Below are positions 41,821 to 52,687 of a DNA stretch of 64,000 nucleotides, one piece after another. Below the pieces are notes generated by a model. It was not told the origin of the DNA and did not search any database. It worked only from the letters and a program-made list of their open reading frames with translations. Position numbers and translations under genes: made by a program. Positions within the stretch are counted from its first letter, which is position 1, and every line of letters starts with the position of its first letter. This DNA is from Porites lobata (taxonomy: Eukaryota > Cnidaria > Anthozoa > Scleractinia > Poritidae), in assembly GCA_942486035.1 (NCBI GenBank), contig CALNXK010000008.1, positions 2,594,501 to 2,658,500 on the forward strand. Reading direction: 5' to 3'.

Positions 41821-43431
41821 ATACCCCTATACAACACCATATACCCCTATGTACCCCTATTACACGCCATATACCCCTATACAACACTATATGCCCCTAT
41901 ATACCCCTATACAATACCATATATCCCTATATACCCCTATACAACACCATATACCCCTATATACCCCTATACAACACCATATACCCCTATATACCCCATA
42001 CAACACCATATACCCCTATATATACCCCTATACAAACACCATATACCCTTTATACCGTATTATACAATTATATACCCCTATACAACACTATATGCCCCTA
42101 TATACCCCTATACATCACCATATACCCCTATATACCCCTATACAACACCATCAGTACCCCTATATACCCCTATACAACACCATATACCCCTATATACTCC
42201 ATACAACACCATATACCCCTATACAACACCATATACCCCTATATACCCCATACAACACCATATACCCCTATATACCCCTATACAACACCATATACCCCTA
42301 TATACCCCTATTACACACCATATACCCCTATACAACACTATATGTCCCTATATACCCCTATACATCACCATATACCCTATATACCTCTATACAACACCAT
42401 ATACCCCTATATACCCCTATACAACACCATATACCCCTATATACCCCATACAACACCATATACCCTTATATACCCCTATACAACACCATATACCCCTATA
42501 CAACACTATATGCCCCTATATACCCCTATACAACACCATATACCCCCATATACCCCTATACATCACCATATACCCCTATATACCCCATACAACACCATAT
42601 ACCCCTATATACCCCTATACAATACCATATACCCCTATATACCCCTATACAACACCATATACCCCCATATACCCCTATACATCTCCATACACCTCCATAC
42701 ATAACCATACACCCTTATACATCACCATACATCCCTATACATTCCCATACACTACTATACATCACCATACATCCCTATACATTCCCATACACTACTATAC
42801 ATCATCATACACCCCTACACATCACTATACATCCCTACACATCACCATACATCCCTATACATCACCATACACCCCTATACATCACCATACACCTCTATAT
42901 ATCACCATACATCCCTATACAACACCATACACCCTCATACATAACCATACACCCCTATACATCACCATACACCCCTATACATCTCCATATACCTCCATAC
43001 ATAACCATACACCCCTATACATCACCATACATCCCTATACATCACCATACACCTCTATACATCACCATACATCCCTATACATCACCATACACCCCTATAA
43101 ATCACCATACACCTCCATACACAACCATACACCCCTATACATCACCATACAGCTCCATACGTAACCATGCACCCCTATACAACACCATATATTCCTATAC
43201 ATCCCCATACACCCCTATAAATCACCATACTCCCCTACAAATTCCCATACACTCCTATACATCACTATACACCACTATACATCACCATACACCCCTATAC
43301 ATCACCATACACCCCTATACATCACCATACACCTCCATACATAACCATACACCCCTATACATCACCATACTCCCCTATACATAACCATACACTCCATACA
43401 TAACCATACACCCCTATACATCACCATACAC
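41821..43431 (+). repeat. Left minisatellite array (C-rich on plus strand)
   Basis: The outer half (to about 42680) is made of CCCCTATATA (10 bp) and CCCCTATACAACACCATATA (20 bp) units; the inner half of a 20-bp unit like CACCATACACCCCTATACAT with single-base variants. All units are 10 or 20 bp, so the register stays at 10 bp. It lacks stop codons in the forward frames and therefore gives a 545-codon open frame rich in Tyr-Thr-Pro; this is an artefact of the repeat. Confidence 0.95.
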
Positions 43432-43484
43432 CTCTGTACGCGAAGTTCTTGGAAGGATTAACGTATGGGTTTTGAAGAACAGTA

Positions 43485-43870
43485 TCTATTCCCCAGGGGG
43501 GGGGGGGTACTCCCATATATGGGCTATATAGGTACGTGCCGCGCAATAGAGTATGGTTTTTGAAGTTCTCGGTCCTTAAATAGGGTATCTTTCTTGACCC
43601 TTTTGTTTCTGTGTCCCTGGTGTGGTCCTTAGATAGGGTAGGTTAATTGCATTATCCAATACTGGAGTGGGAAAATGCGCGCCTAAACGAACGGTTTTGA
43701 TTTTGCAACAGAGGTTTAATAGACGTTAAGCGGGTAAATACACGTAACGCCTCTTCAAGCCACATGTTTGTTTTTTTTTCTTGAATAGGGTGTCATTTTT
43801 TCGGCTTTGGGCCTTAAAAAGGGTACCAGTTTTCTTAGCTTTTTATTGGATAATACCCGACCCGCGATGC
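43485..43870. repeat. Interspersed repeat nested in the transposon
   Basis: Begins at a G14 run with GGGGTACTCCCATATATGGG and repeats the pattern 'rate-AATAGGGTA' (TTAAATAGGGTATC, TTAGATAGGGTAGG, TTGAATAGGGTGTC). I remember this style of element from coral genomes. A related type is at 54820-55260. Confidence 0.6.
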
Positions 43871-44020
43871 CAAACAAAAACAAAAATGAACAAAAAAATG
43901 CTCACACTTTACTAAGGTATATTGAATGTACTTCCTGACTTTCATGGACATGCATTAAACGGCTTAATTTGGTAGGTCACATGAACTATGGCTCGTGGAG
44001 TAATATAACTAAGTAAAACG

Positions 44021-44945
44021 TTGCGAAATAAATTGCACAAGCTTTGTAGCACTTTGATCCCGGCTGAACCGTATATTACCAAGATCGATGCCACCCAGCG
44101 ACAGTTAGATGTTCGACATCAAGGGGACATAATGAGAAATTTAATCATTGTTTGTTGCTTATTCTTTGTTTTGGGATTTAAAACAATCATCTGTGTTCTT
44201 CTTGGAAAAGAAGCAGGACAATATCTGCGGGATGTCTTAAGAGAGTTTGAGTGTACACCGCAAAATGGAAGGTTTGATCAAATTGTTGAAGGGCCACACG
44301 CTATGTCAAAATTAATACCAAAATTATTTATCTGGTGTCCAATAAGACATTACGGTTTGACTATTTTATGTCCTGTTCATGGCTGTCCTCTGAAAGTCGG
44401 ACAGTGGACCGATCTTCCTGACTCCTCCAACACAAGTCCAAGAAACCCAAGATTGATTTACGACTTGAACGGAAATGTTATTCTGGTGCAGGCGTTCTAT
44501 GAATGCAGTGAAAGTTTTGCCAGAAAACGTGATGATTGGACATCGGTATTTGTCCGCATCAAACGATGTGTTAGGCGCTCTCCCTGAAAGTGTTGTTAAG
44601 GGATTTCCTCTTATAATGCAGCAGAGAAGCGGTTTTACGCTGCGTCTTTATGATTATTTAATAACTGGTATTTATCAAGGACAAAACTTCATGGAATTAT
44701 CTGAAGGCATTGCATCAATGAATTACAGACAGTACATGCGTAATAAACCGGACAGCAAAGAGTTATCTGTAAAGGAGTTTGAGAGTATTCCTTTCATTGC
44801 CTATCCAAGCAACGATAAACTAATGGATTTGTTTCTCATGCAGTTTGAGCGGAACAAAAACGTTATGAGAATAACATGCAGAAACACACAGGGGAGATTC
44901 TGTCCTGTGACCACACCTTTAGAACGAGTAAACATATCGGGGTAA
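44021..44945 (+). pseudogene. Transposase N-terminal region with zinc-binding motif, two frames
   Basis: The first piece (44021-44587) starts MRNKLHKLCSTLIPAEPYIT and holds a Cys/His cluster, LFIWCPIRHYG then LCPVHGCPLKVGQW, that looks like a zinc-binding module, followed by NVILVQAFYEC. The frame then changes near 44500 to a second piece (44475-44945) with GHRYLSASNDVLGALPESVV, FPLIMQQRSGFTLRLYDYL and an Arg-Asn-rich end. The two pieces make sense only as one protein joined by a frameshift. A second frame change near 44860-44890 leads to the DDE core. The module order fits transposases that carry a zinc finger before the catalytic core. Confidence 0.6.
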
Positions 44946-45604
44946 CCCGCGAGGACGGCAAGTTTGTAGGCCAGTTTAAAAACGTCTTCTTGGGGGTGAA
45001 CGAAAACGGAGAAGTTATGATATGGAAGTTTACGAAGACGACTTCTTCGTCCGAAATTATCGACTCACTTAAAGAACTGAAAGAGAGGCTTGATAAGGCA
45101 AGCACTAACTTAAAAATGATAATAGTGGATGACTGTTGCCACGTGATGCACCTATATGGACAAATATTCCCGGGGATAAAGGTTCGGCTAGACTTATTTC
45201 ACGCGTGTATGAGAGTTGTACAAACGGTACCCAAAAGCGAAGATTACAGTAAACAACTTGCTAATGAATTTTCTTTAATTTTCCGTCAAAATGAAGACCT
45301 TGGTAACGAGAGAACAATGAGCACACCTTGTCCTGATGAAATAGAATCAAATCTTGAACGTCTTCTATTTGTTTGGAGAGAAAAGCTGAAAACGGACACC
45401 CTTCTTCAAATTGAAAATTTGCGCAAGCATATAAAAAAAGGATGTCTCTCGGAAATACCTGTTGGATGTGGGACTGAAATAAATGAGCGACTTCACAGAC
45501 ATCTTAACCGATCATTACTGTGCGGAGTATCCAAAATTGGACCTGAGTTGGCGGTAGCGGTAAAGGCGTGTGCTTTGTATGCATGGAATTGCAACGAAGA
45601 TTAA
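44876..45604 (+). pseudogene. DDE transposase catalytic core
   Basis: 242 codons starting MQKHTGEILSCDHTFRTSKH. Candidate catalytic acids: Asp12 (SCDHTF), Asp85 or Asp86 (MIIVDDCC) and Glu204 (GTEINERLHRHLN). Between the second and third lie a FPG motif, LDLFHAC at residues 106-111, which resembles the C/H motif of MULE-type RNase-H folds, and a long helical insertion (residues 120-190). The layout is that of a cut-and-paste transposase of the MULE/KDZ kind. It ends ALYAWNCNED with TAA; the continuation (KTTLNKR) is in the next frame, so a further frameshift separates it from the OTU part. Confidence 0.7.
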
Positions 45605-46519
45605 AAACAACCCTCAATAAGAGAACAATTCCGATCACGCCAATTGAATTAGAGCCTTTAGAGTCTTTAAACCAAGCGACCCCTTATCTTCAGTCTCACA
45701 TGACGGCTGTGGATTCTACGTCAACGTCATTACCGGATTCAATATCTGGAACTGTCTCTGAAAATAGCAGTAAGGCTAGTAGAATGCCAGGGACATCATC
45801 CGTTTTCGTCACAGTTAAGACTGTGGAAGAACTGGAAAACGATTCCGTCTTGAACTACATTTTGGAACGAGCGCTGCACATACAAGAATTTATCACCAGT
45901 TGGACAACAAAATGTAACAACAAAACAATAGATTTGATTGGTCTTCTCTGGAAGATAAACTTACCGGCAGCTAACCTTTATGAACAGGAGTCAAAGATAA
46001 ACGTTATGGAATTAAATTTGACCCCACAGCACAAAGATAACCTGTTAAGAAATCTCACAGGATTTAATCTTCAGTTGGACCCAATTCACAAAGACGGAAA
46101 CTGCTTCTTCAGAGCAACAGCCCGGCAGCTACAAAAACACTTGCAACGTTCGGATTTGCAAAATCTACAGCATATTTCCTCACTGGGGCTTGGAATCAAC
46201 GAGGAACGTGACACGGAAAACCTCAGACTACTTTTCGTGCGTGAAGTCACTGAGAATCTCGATGAATACAGGGAGTGGATGTCCTGTTCGTCAAATGTAC
46301 GGGAAATTGAACGTTTTAAAACTGATGGCCATTTCGCAAGTGACATTGGCGACATCTGTGCTAAGGCATGTGCTAATCTCCTCCGTGTCCCGATAATTGT
46401 AATTACAGCTTTGCCTAATGTCCCATCCATTCCATTTTTACCAAAACATTTCATCACTGCTGTACCTATGTATCTGGCGTACGACCATTCAGGTCCAGGG
46501 CATTATGACGCTACAAAAG
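45568..46519 (+). CDS. OTU-domain cysteine protease exon of the transposon
   Basis: The open frame runs to 46527, but a donor GGTAAATAAG places the exon end at 46519. Residues 1-150 are a linker rich in Ser/Thr and charged residues. The OTU domain starts near residue 165: catalytic Cys179 in DGNCFFRA (with Asp176), HFASDIGDICAKACANLL in the middle, and the catalytic His312 in DHSGPGHYDA. OTU proteases cleave ubiquitin or similar chains; in transposons their role is unknown, possibly processing or stabilising the transposase (inference). The exon ends in phase 1. Confidence 0.75.
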
Positions 46520-46541
46520 GTAAATAAGCATGCATAAGGCA

Positions 46542-46984
46542 TTAAGACGGAATCCACCAGGAAATTGAGTAATTTAAATTTTCATTGTACAAAAATACCA
46601 GAATAATTCAAACAACATCGCATTCTTTTTTTGATATTTTCAAGGGCTATGGATGCAATTAGTTATCTGTAACACCAAAGAATGTGAAAAGAAAATGTCT
46701 CATGAGAGCCAGAGAAAATAAATGTCAAATTTCACAAAATGACACCTTACACGTGAAATTTTCAGAACTTTACCTGTGTTTTCACAATTCTCGTGAAATT
46801 TGACATTTATTTTCTCGGGCTCCCATCAGAAATAGTCTTTGGTGTCATTACAGATAACTGTTTATATATCCATAGCCCTTGAAAAATGTGAAAAAGAATG
46901 CGATATTATTTAAATTGTTCTGGTACAAGGTTTTTGTTCACTGAAAATCAAAATTACTCAATTTCCCGATGGATTCCGTCTTAA
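46542..46984. mobile_element. Palindromic MITE, 443 bp
   Basis: TTAAGACGGAATCCACCAGG at the left is mirrored by the complement at the right (GATGGATTCCGTCTTAA). The arms continue pairing for over 150 bp (for example ATTGAGTAATTT, CAAGGGCTATGGAT, AAATAAATGTCAAATTTCAC). Inserted in the transposon's intron. Confidence 0.85.
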
Positions 46985-47149
46985 GCCTAGTTTAAGTGTA
47001 GCACGTTTGCTTGGATGATTTTGTTATTGGCATTTGTACGTTTTCCTGCCCGTGTGTGTTTATAAAGGTCTTCTAAATAAGCAAATAAATATATAAAGAA
47101 ATAAATAACGATTTAGAGGTAGCACATCCACAAAGTGGTTCTTCTTCTA

Positions 47150-47345
47150 CCTGATTCCTGATCGAATTGGGATTTGGAAATGCTACCGGCAAAAAAAAAA
47201 AAACTCTCGGAGCAAAGGAGAGGAAGAACAACAAACTCAACCACATATGGCGTCGACGCCGGGATTTAAAACCGGGCCACACTGGTGGGAGGCGAGCGCT
47301 TTCACTACTGCGAGCTACTACGCCATCCCATGCTCTCCGAACTCG
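47150..47345 (-). mobile_element. tRNA-derived SINE fragment, Nin-domain-like
   Basis: On the minus strand: A-box region GTAGCTCGCAGTAGTGAAAG, then GCTCGCCTCCCACCAGTGTG, a B-box-like GGTTTTAAATCCC, and then GTCGACGCCATATGTGGTTG and TTGCTCCGAGAG. I recall the last two as parts of the conserved central domain found in eumetazoan SINEs (Nin domain). It is degraded and ends in a T/A run at 47191-47203. Confidence 0.6.
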
Positions 47346-47603
47346 TTATTACCTATTGGATTGGCAATCACTCAATCATAAATATCAAAGAAGATACTCT
47401 CTTATTTACAGATGAAGAAAAAAACGAGTATCTATCATTTGAAACGTGGATATCTTAAAAATCAACTAGTCCATAGGATAATAATAATTGTAATAATAAT
47501 AATTAATCATGATAATGATGATGATGATGATGATAACAACGAGGGTTACCATTCCTTTGAGAGGTTTTACTTACACTGTATTTTTTCTCTGGTATGTTTC
47601 CAG

Positions 47604-48319
47604 AATTTCTGAATTCGAATGATGAAACGGAAGGAAATGACACTAAAACCAGATGTACCTGTGGCAAGAATGTTAAAGACCCTTCCAAAATGGCTTGCAC
47701 ATCTTCTAAATGTCCTTGTAACAGAAAAAGTCAAGCGTGCTCAAGAAAATGTCGCTGCTTCAATTGTAAGAACAAAAATAATGCTGCCTTTGAGGGAGAG
47801 AGGTAATTAGGCGAAACACGCAAACGCAAACGCGGATGTACATGTGGTAATACCTTAAACAAAGAAGATAAAGGTCGTGTATCGTGCAGAGATGGAAAAA
47901 GAAAAACAAAATGTCCATGCGTTGCCGAAGGACTCGGGTGTACCGAGTCATGCAAATGTTACAACTGTGCAAATATCTTTCAAATTGGCGGTGTTTCCGC
48001 TTCACCAGGCACAGGAAGAAAGAGAAGGAGAGCTACCATTTCAACCTACAAGAGACAACGAGGAAAAGAGTTTATGGAAAGACAGAAAGCTCCAGTGACC
48101 TCGGGACCTTGGAGACTGCTAGAAACATTGTGTCTAGTAGTTTGTAAAGAAATTCTCTTCATTAGAGAGCTTCCAAGAAATTCATCAAACTTTTCAACGC
48201 TGTACAACTTTGTTGCAGAATCGGACAAGGTTAAGGAAATGTCTTTAACGATTGAACGAAAAAGTACAGCTCAAGTAGCGGCAAAAATCGCACATTTGTC
48301 AGAACATAGTCATTGTTGA
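47604..48319 (+). pseudogene. CXC cysteine-rich exon, one in-frame stop
   Basis: Two CXC (TSO1/tesmin-like) motifs: first CTCGKN..C..SKCPC..SQAC..KCRCFNCKN (47655-47775), second CTCGNT..SC..TKCPC..LGC..SCKCYNCAN (about 47838-47970). Such motifs bind zinc clusters and often DNA, so this is a plausible DNA-binding end of the transposase. A TAA at 47804-47806 separates the two motifs in the same frame. After it the frame stays open to a stop after 48317, with a Lys/Arg-rich stretch (RKRRRATISTYKRQRGKEF) and a helical tail (PWRLLETLCLVVCKEILFIR). So the full version probably ran through both motifs. Confidence 0.65.
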
Positions 48320-49504
48320 GCTTTTGAACAAGAAAAAGGAACAGGGTTACAAATTTAACCTCGGGTCAGAGATCATAGGCGAATTGAGGGAAAGGTGCAC
48401 TGCATGTTTAAAAAAATGTGCATGAGTGTATAATCAGGTTTAAAAAATTTGTGAAGCCGAGAGGTTTTACACCTGGTAATACACAATTGCGAGTTGCGAG
48501 TTGTTTTGAATGGCTTCAAATTCTCCGCTAATTTTATAGATGAACTCATTTTTGCACAAATATATTTAGATTTGTGGTTATTATGGCCTAACAATTGAAC
48601 GTAAAGGTTAGCCGTTTTTTTTTTTATCAGACATAAAGACACTCATTTTACAAACAAAAATTTCTTTGTTTTGTTTTGTTTTTAATGAATTATTAATGAA
48701 TGTCTGAAGTTTATTTATGCTGTTGTTGATTATATACTGTGAAAGAGCTTGGCCTAGAAGATAACTATCAACCAATCAGACTGCCCAAAAACACCAAGCC
48801 TGAGTGGATATACACTAAATAAATTTTAGTTACCGACAATAATTGCAGTGTATTTAGCAAATATACCTATCTGCTATTTGTGAATTAGATTTTCAGTGAA
48901 AAGCTCAACAGAGTATGGTATCTCCATCCAGTACATATAATAATTCAATATCGTTTTTTATTGATGAACTTGAAATTTGAAGGTCATATACCAATAATGA
49001 AAATAAATGAATAGATGAATTAAATAAATAATGTTTTCTCTACTGACCTTGGAACTAGTAGCAGAATTGCGGAGGAACTGCGGAAATCAGACGCATTTGC
49101 AGTCGCTTCAGTCCATGTTTAATCTCACCGCCCCCTCCCCCCCTCTACCCCCCAGTCCCATAACGGCACAAGTCGGCCGGCTTACTCTTCGAACCAAGAA
49201 ACGACGAAAACGAAGCCAACGAGAACGCCCCCAAAACAATAAGAATATGCTTGGATTAGCAAAACACTACGACTTTACTTTGCCGTTGCGTGACTGCGAC
49301 GTGATGTTAGATTGAGCTTTTTAAGCCACCATCTTTTTGGAACTTAAGCAATTAAATGACTTTTTGCAGACAGCTATACCACCACGGGAGCAACCATGCT
49401 ATGCCGGCACACCACTAGTGGCGAGCTTTGACAAGAATTAATGCTATATATGCTTTGCTGAATGTAAGGCATCTAGAAATAAAATGGGACAATGACACAC
49501 ATAA
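48320..49504. other. Non-coding 3' part of the transposon
   Basis: No gene was recognised. An AATAAA at 48818-48823 could serve the transposon gene. A fragment of the 370-bp MITE family (ACGAAGCCAACGAGAACG, GCGTGACTGCGACGTGATG) lies at about 49200-49345. Confidence 0.5.
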
Positions 49505-49510
49505 AAGTAC

Positions 49511-52500
49511 TATATAGGGTTGTATGGTGATGTATAAAGACGCGTATGGGAATTTATAGGGTGTATGGGGACGTAGAGGGGTGTATGGGGATGTATAGGG
49601 ATGTATGGTGTTGTATAGGGGTGTATGGTGATATATAGGGATGTATGGGAATATATTGGGTGTATGGGGATGTATAGGGATGTATGGTGTTGTATAGGGG
49701 TGTATGGTGATGTATAGGGGTGTATGGGAAAGTATAGGGGTGTATGGGGATGTATATGAGTATATAGTGTTGTATAGGGGTATGTGGCGATGTAAAGGGG
49801 TGTATGGTGATTTATGGGGGTGTATGGTGTTGTATATGGGTATATAATGATGTGCTGGGGTGTATGGTGATGTATAGGAGTACATGGTGTTGTATATGGG
49901 TATATGGTGTTGTATAGGGCTATATGGCGATGTACAGGGGTGTATGGTGATGTATAGGGGTGTATGGTGATGTATAGGAGTATATGGTGTTGTATATGGG
50001 TATATGGTGATGTGCTGGGGTGTATGGTGATGTATAGGAGTACATGGTGTTGTATTTGGGTATATGGTGTTGTATAGGGGTATATGGCGATGTATAGGGG
50101 TGTGTGGTGATGTATAGGGGTGTATGGGAAAGTATAGGGGTGTATGGGGATGTATATGAGTATATAGTGTTGTATAGGGGTATGTGGCGATGTAAAGGGG
50201 TGTATGGTGATTTATGGGGGTGTATGGTGTTGTATATGGGTATATAATGATGTGCTGGGGTGTATGGTGATGTATAGGAGTACATGGTGTTGTATATGGG
50301 TATATGGTGTTGTATAGGGCTATATGGCGATGTACAGGGGTGTATGGTGATGTATAGGGGTGTATGGTGATGTATAGGAGTATATGGTGTTGTATATGGG
50401 TATATGGTGATGTGCTGGGGTGTATGGTGATGTATAGGAGTACATGGTGTTGTATTTGGGTATATGGTGTTGTATAGGGGTATATGGCGATGTATAGGGG
50501 TGTGTGGTGATGTATAGGGGTGTATGGTGATGTATAGGGGTGTATGGTGATGTATAGGAGTATATGGTGTTGTATATGGGTATATGGTGTTGTATAGGGG
50601 CATATGGTGTTGTATAGGGATATATGGTGATGTATAGGGATGTATGGTGATGTGCTGGGGTGTATGGTGATGTATAGGAGCACATGGTGTTGTATATGGG
50701 TAAATGGTGTTGTATAGGGGTATATAGTGTTGTATAGGGGTATATGGCGATGTATAGGGGTGTGTGGTGATGTATAGGGGTGTATGGTGATGTATAGGGA
50801 TATATGGTGATATGCTGGGGTGTATGGTGATGTATAGGAGTACATGGTGTTGTATATGGGTATATGGTGTTGTATAGGGGTATATAGCGATGTACAGGGG
50901 TGTATGGTGATGTATAGGGGTGTATGGTGATGTATAGGAGTATATGGTGTTGTATATGGGTATATGGTGTTGTATAGGGGTATATGGTGTTGTATAGGGG
51001 TATATGGTGTTGTATAGGGGTATATGGTGTTGTATATGGGTATATGGCGATGTAAAGGGGTGTATGGTGATGTATGGGGGTATATGGTGTTGTATATGGG
51101 TATACGGTGTTGTATAGGGGTATATGGTGTTGTATAGGGGTGTATAGTGTTGTATAGGGGTATGTGGGTATATGGTGTTGTATATAGGTATATGGCGATG
51201 TAAAGGGGTGTATGGTGATGTATGGGGGTATATGGTGTTGTATATGGGTATACGGTGTTGTATAGGGGTATATGGTGTTGTATAGGGGTGTATAGTGTTG
51301 TATAGGGGTATGTGGGTATATGGTGTTGTATATAGGTATATGGCGATGTAAAGCGTGTATGGTGATGTATGGGGGTATATGGTGTTGTATATGGGTATAT
51401 GGTGTTGTATATGGGTATATGGTGTTGTATATGGGTATATGGTGTTGTATAGGGGTATATGGTGTTGTATAGGGGTGTATAGTGTTGTATATGGGTATAT
51501 GGTGTTGTATAGGGATATATGGCGATGTAAAGGGGTGTATGGTGATGTACTGGGGTGTATGGTGTTCTATATGGGTATATGGTGTTGTATAGGGGTATAT
51601 GGCGATGTAAAGGGGTGTATGGTGATGTATGGGGGTGTATGGTGTTGTTTATGGGTATATGGTGTTGTATAGGGGTATATGGTGTGTAATAGGGGTATAT
51701 AGGGGTATATGGTGTTGTATAGGGGTATATGGTGTTGTATATGGGTATATGGTGTTGTATAGGGGTATATGGCGATGTAAAGGGGTGTATGGTGATGTAT
51801 GGGGGTGTATGGTGTTGTTTATGGGTATATGGTGTTGTATAGGGGTATATGGTGTGTAATAGGGGTATATAGGGATATATGGTATTGTATAGGGGTATAT
51901 AGGGGCATATAGTGTTGTATAGGGGTATATGGTGTGTAATAGGAGTATATAGGGGTATATGGTGTTGTATAGGGGTATATAGGGGTATATGGTGTTGTAT
52001 GGGGTATATAGGGGGTATATAAGGTTATATAGGGGTTGTATAAAGGGCATATAGGGGTATATAGTGTTGTATATAGGGGTATATAAGGATATATGGTATT
52101 GTATAGGGGTATATAGGGGCATATAGTGTTGTATAGGGGTATATGGTGTAAATAGGGGTATATAGGGGTATATGGTGTTGTATAGGGGTATATAGGGGTA
52201 TATGGTGTTGTATGGGGTATATAGGGGTATATGGCGTTGTATAGGGGTATATAGGGGTATATGGTGTTGTATAGGGGTATATAGGGATATATGGTATTGT
52301 ATAGGGGTATATAGGGGCATATAGTGTTGTATAGGGGTATATGGTGTGTAATAGGGGTATATAGGGGTATATGGTGTTGTATAGGGGTATATAGGGGTAT
52401 ATGGTGTTGTATGGGGTATATAGGGGTATATGGCGTTGTATAGGGGTATATAGGGGTATATGGTGTTGTATAGGGGTATATAGGGATATATGGTATTGTA

Positions 52501-52589
52501 TAGGGGTATATAGGGGCATATAGCGTTGTATAGGGGTATATGGTGTGTAATAGGGGTATACAGGGGTATATGGTGTTGTATAGGGGTAT
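49511..52589 (-). repeat. Right minisatellite array (G-rich on plus strand)
   Basis: Reverse complement of the left array type: inner part GTGTATGGTGATGTATAGGG, outer part GGGGTATATA and TATATGGTGTTGTATAGGGG. It is about twice as long as the left array. Higher-order copies are visible: 49721-50120 is repeated at 50121-50520 (offset 400), and the segment beginning ATAGGGATATATGGTATTG recurs near 51871, 52083, 52283 and 52484 (about 200 apart). Regular GGGG tracts make G-quadruplex formation possible. Confidence 0.95.
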
Positions 52590-52679
52590 AGGTGTTTATA
52601 GTGTAATAATAATAATATATAGTAAGATATAATAATTATGTTTAGGTACATAATAATAATCATATATGAAGTACCTACC
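52590..52679 (-). repeat. Right TIR, unique part
   Basis: Mirror of 41731-41820 with one mismatch. Ends GAAGTACCTACC at 52679. Confidence 0.92.
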
Positions 52680-52687
52680 GGATCCCG
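52680..52687. repeat. Target-site duplication, right copy (GGATCCCG)
   Basis: Directly follows the right TIR and equals 41723-41730. Confidence 0.9.

Larger units (their letters stand above)
46520..47603 (+). other. Intron between OTU and CXC exons
   Basis: Donor GTAAATAAG at 46520 and acceptor TTTCCAG ending at 47603. Joining them keeps the reading frame: G from 46519 plus AA from 47604-47605 gives Glu and the next codons read FLNSNDETEGND, leading into the cysteine-rich exon. The intron carries a foldback MITE, a SINE fragment and an AAT/ATG microsatellite near 47480-47535. Confidence 0.6.
41731..52679 (+). mobile_element. Complete 10.9-kb DNA transposon with satellite-bearing TIRs, OTU-transposase gene
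   Basis: Bounded by an exact 8-bp target duplication (GGATCCCG) and by 90-bp terminal inverted repeats (41731-41820 and 52590-52679) that differ at one base; both begin GGTAGGTACTTCATATATG. Inside each TIR lies a minisatellite array, C-rich on the left and its reverse complement on the right. Between them: a nested repeat (43485-43870), a split gene for a zinc/DDE/OTU/CXC protein (44021-48319), a foldback MITE and a SINE fragment inside that gene's intron, and about 1.1 kb of non-coding DNA. An 8-bp duplication and a transposase linked to a cysteine protease fit the KDZ (Zisupton-like) or MULE groups; which one cannot be settled by eye. The gene is frameshifted, so this copy cannot now make its own transposase. 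Confidence 0.88.

Noticed and set aside
41747..43384. 545-codon open frame rich in Tyr, Thr and Pro
   Set aside because: It is the translation of the left minisatellite. Units of 10 and 20 bp without stop codons stay open in all forward frames, and the composition has no protein-like pattern.
41821..43431. Internal telomere-like array
   Set aside because: The unit is not TTAGGG or a close variant, and the array is tied to transposon ends.
41821..52589. CRISPR-like regular repeats
   Set aside because: There are no unique spacers, units are contiguous, and the window is animal nuclear DNA.
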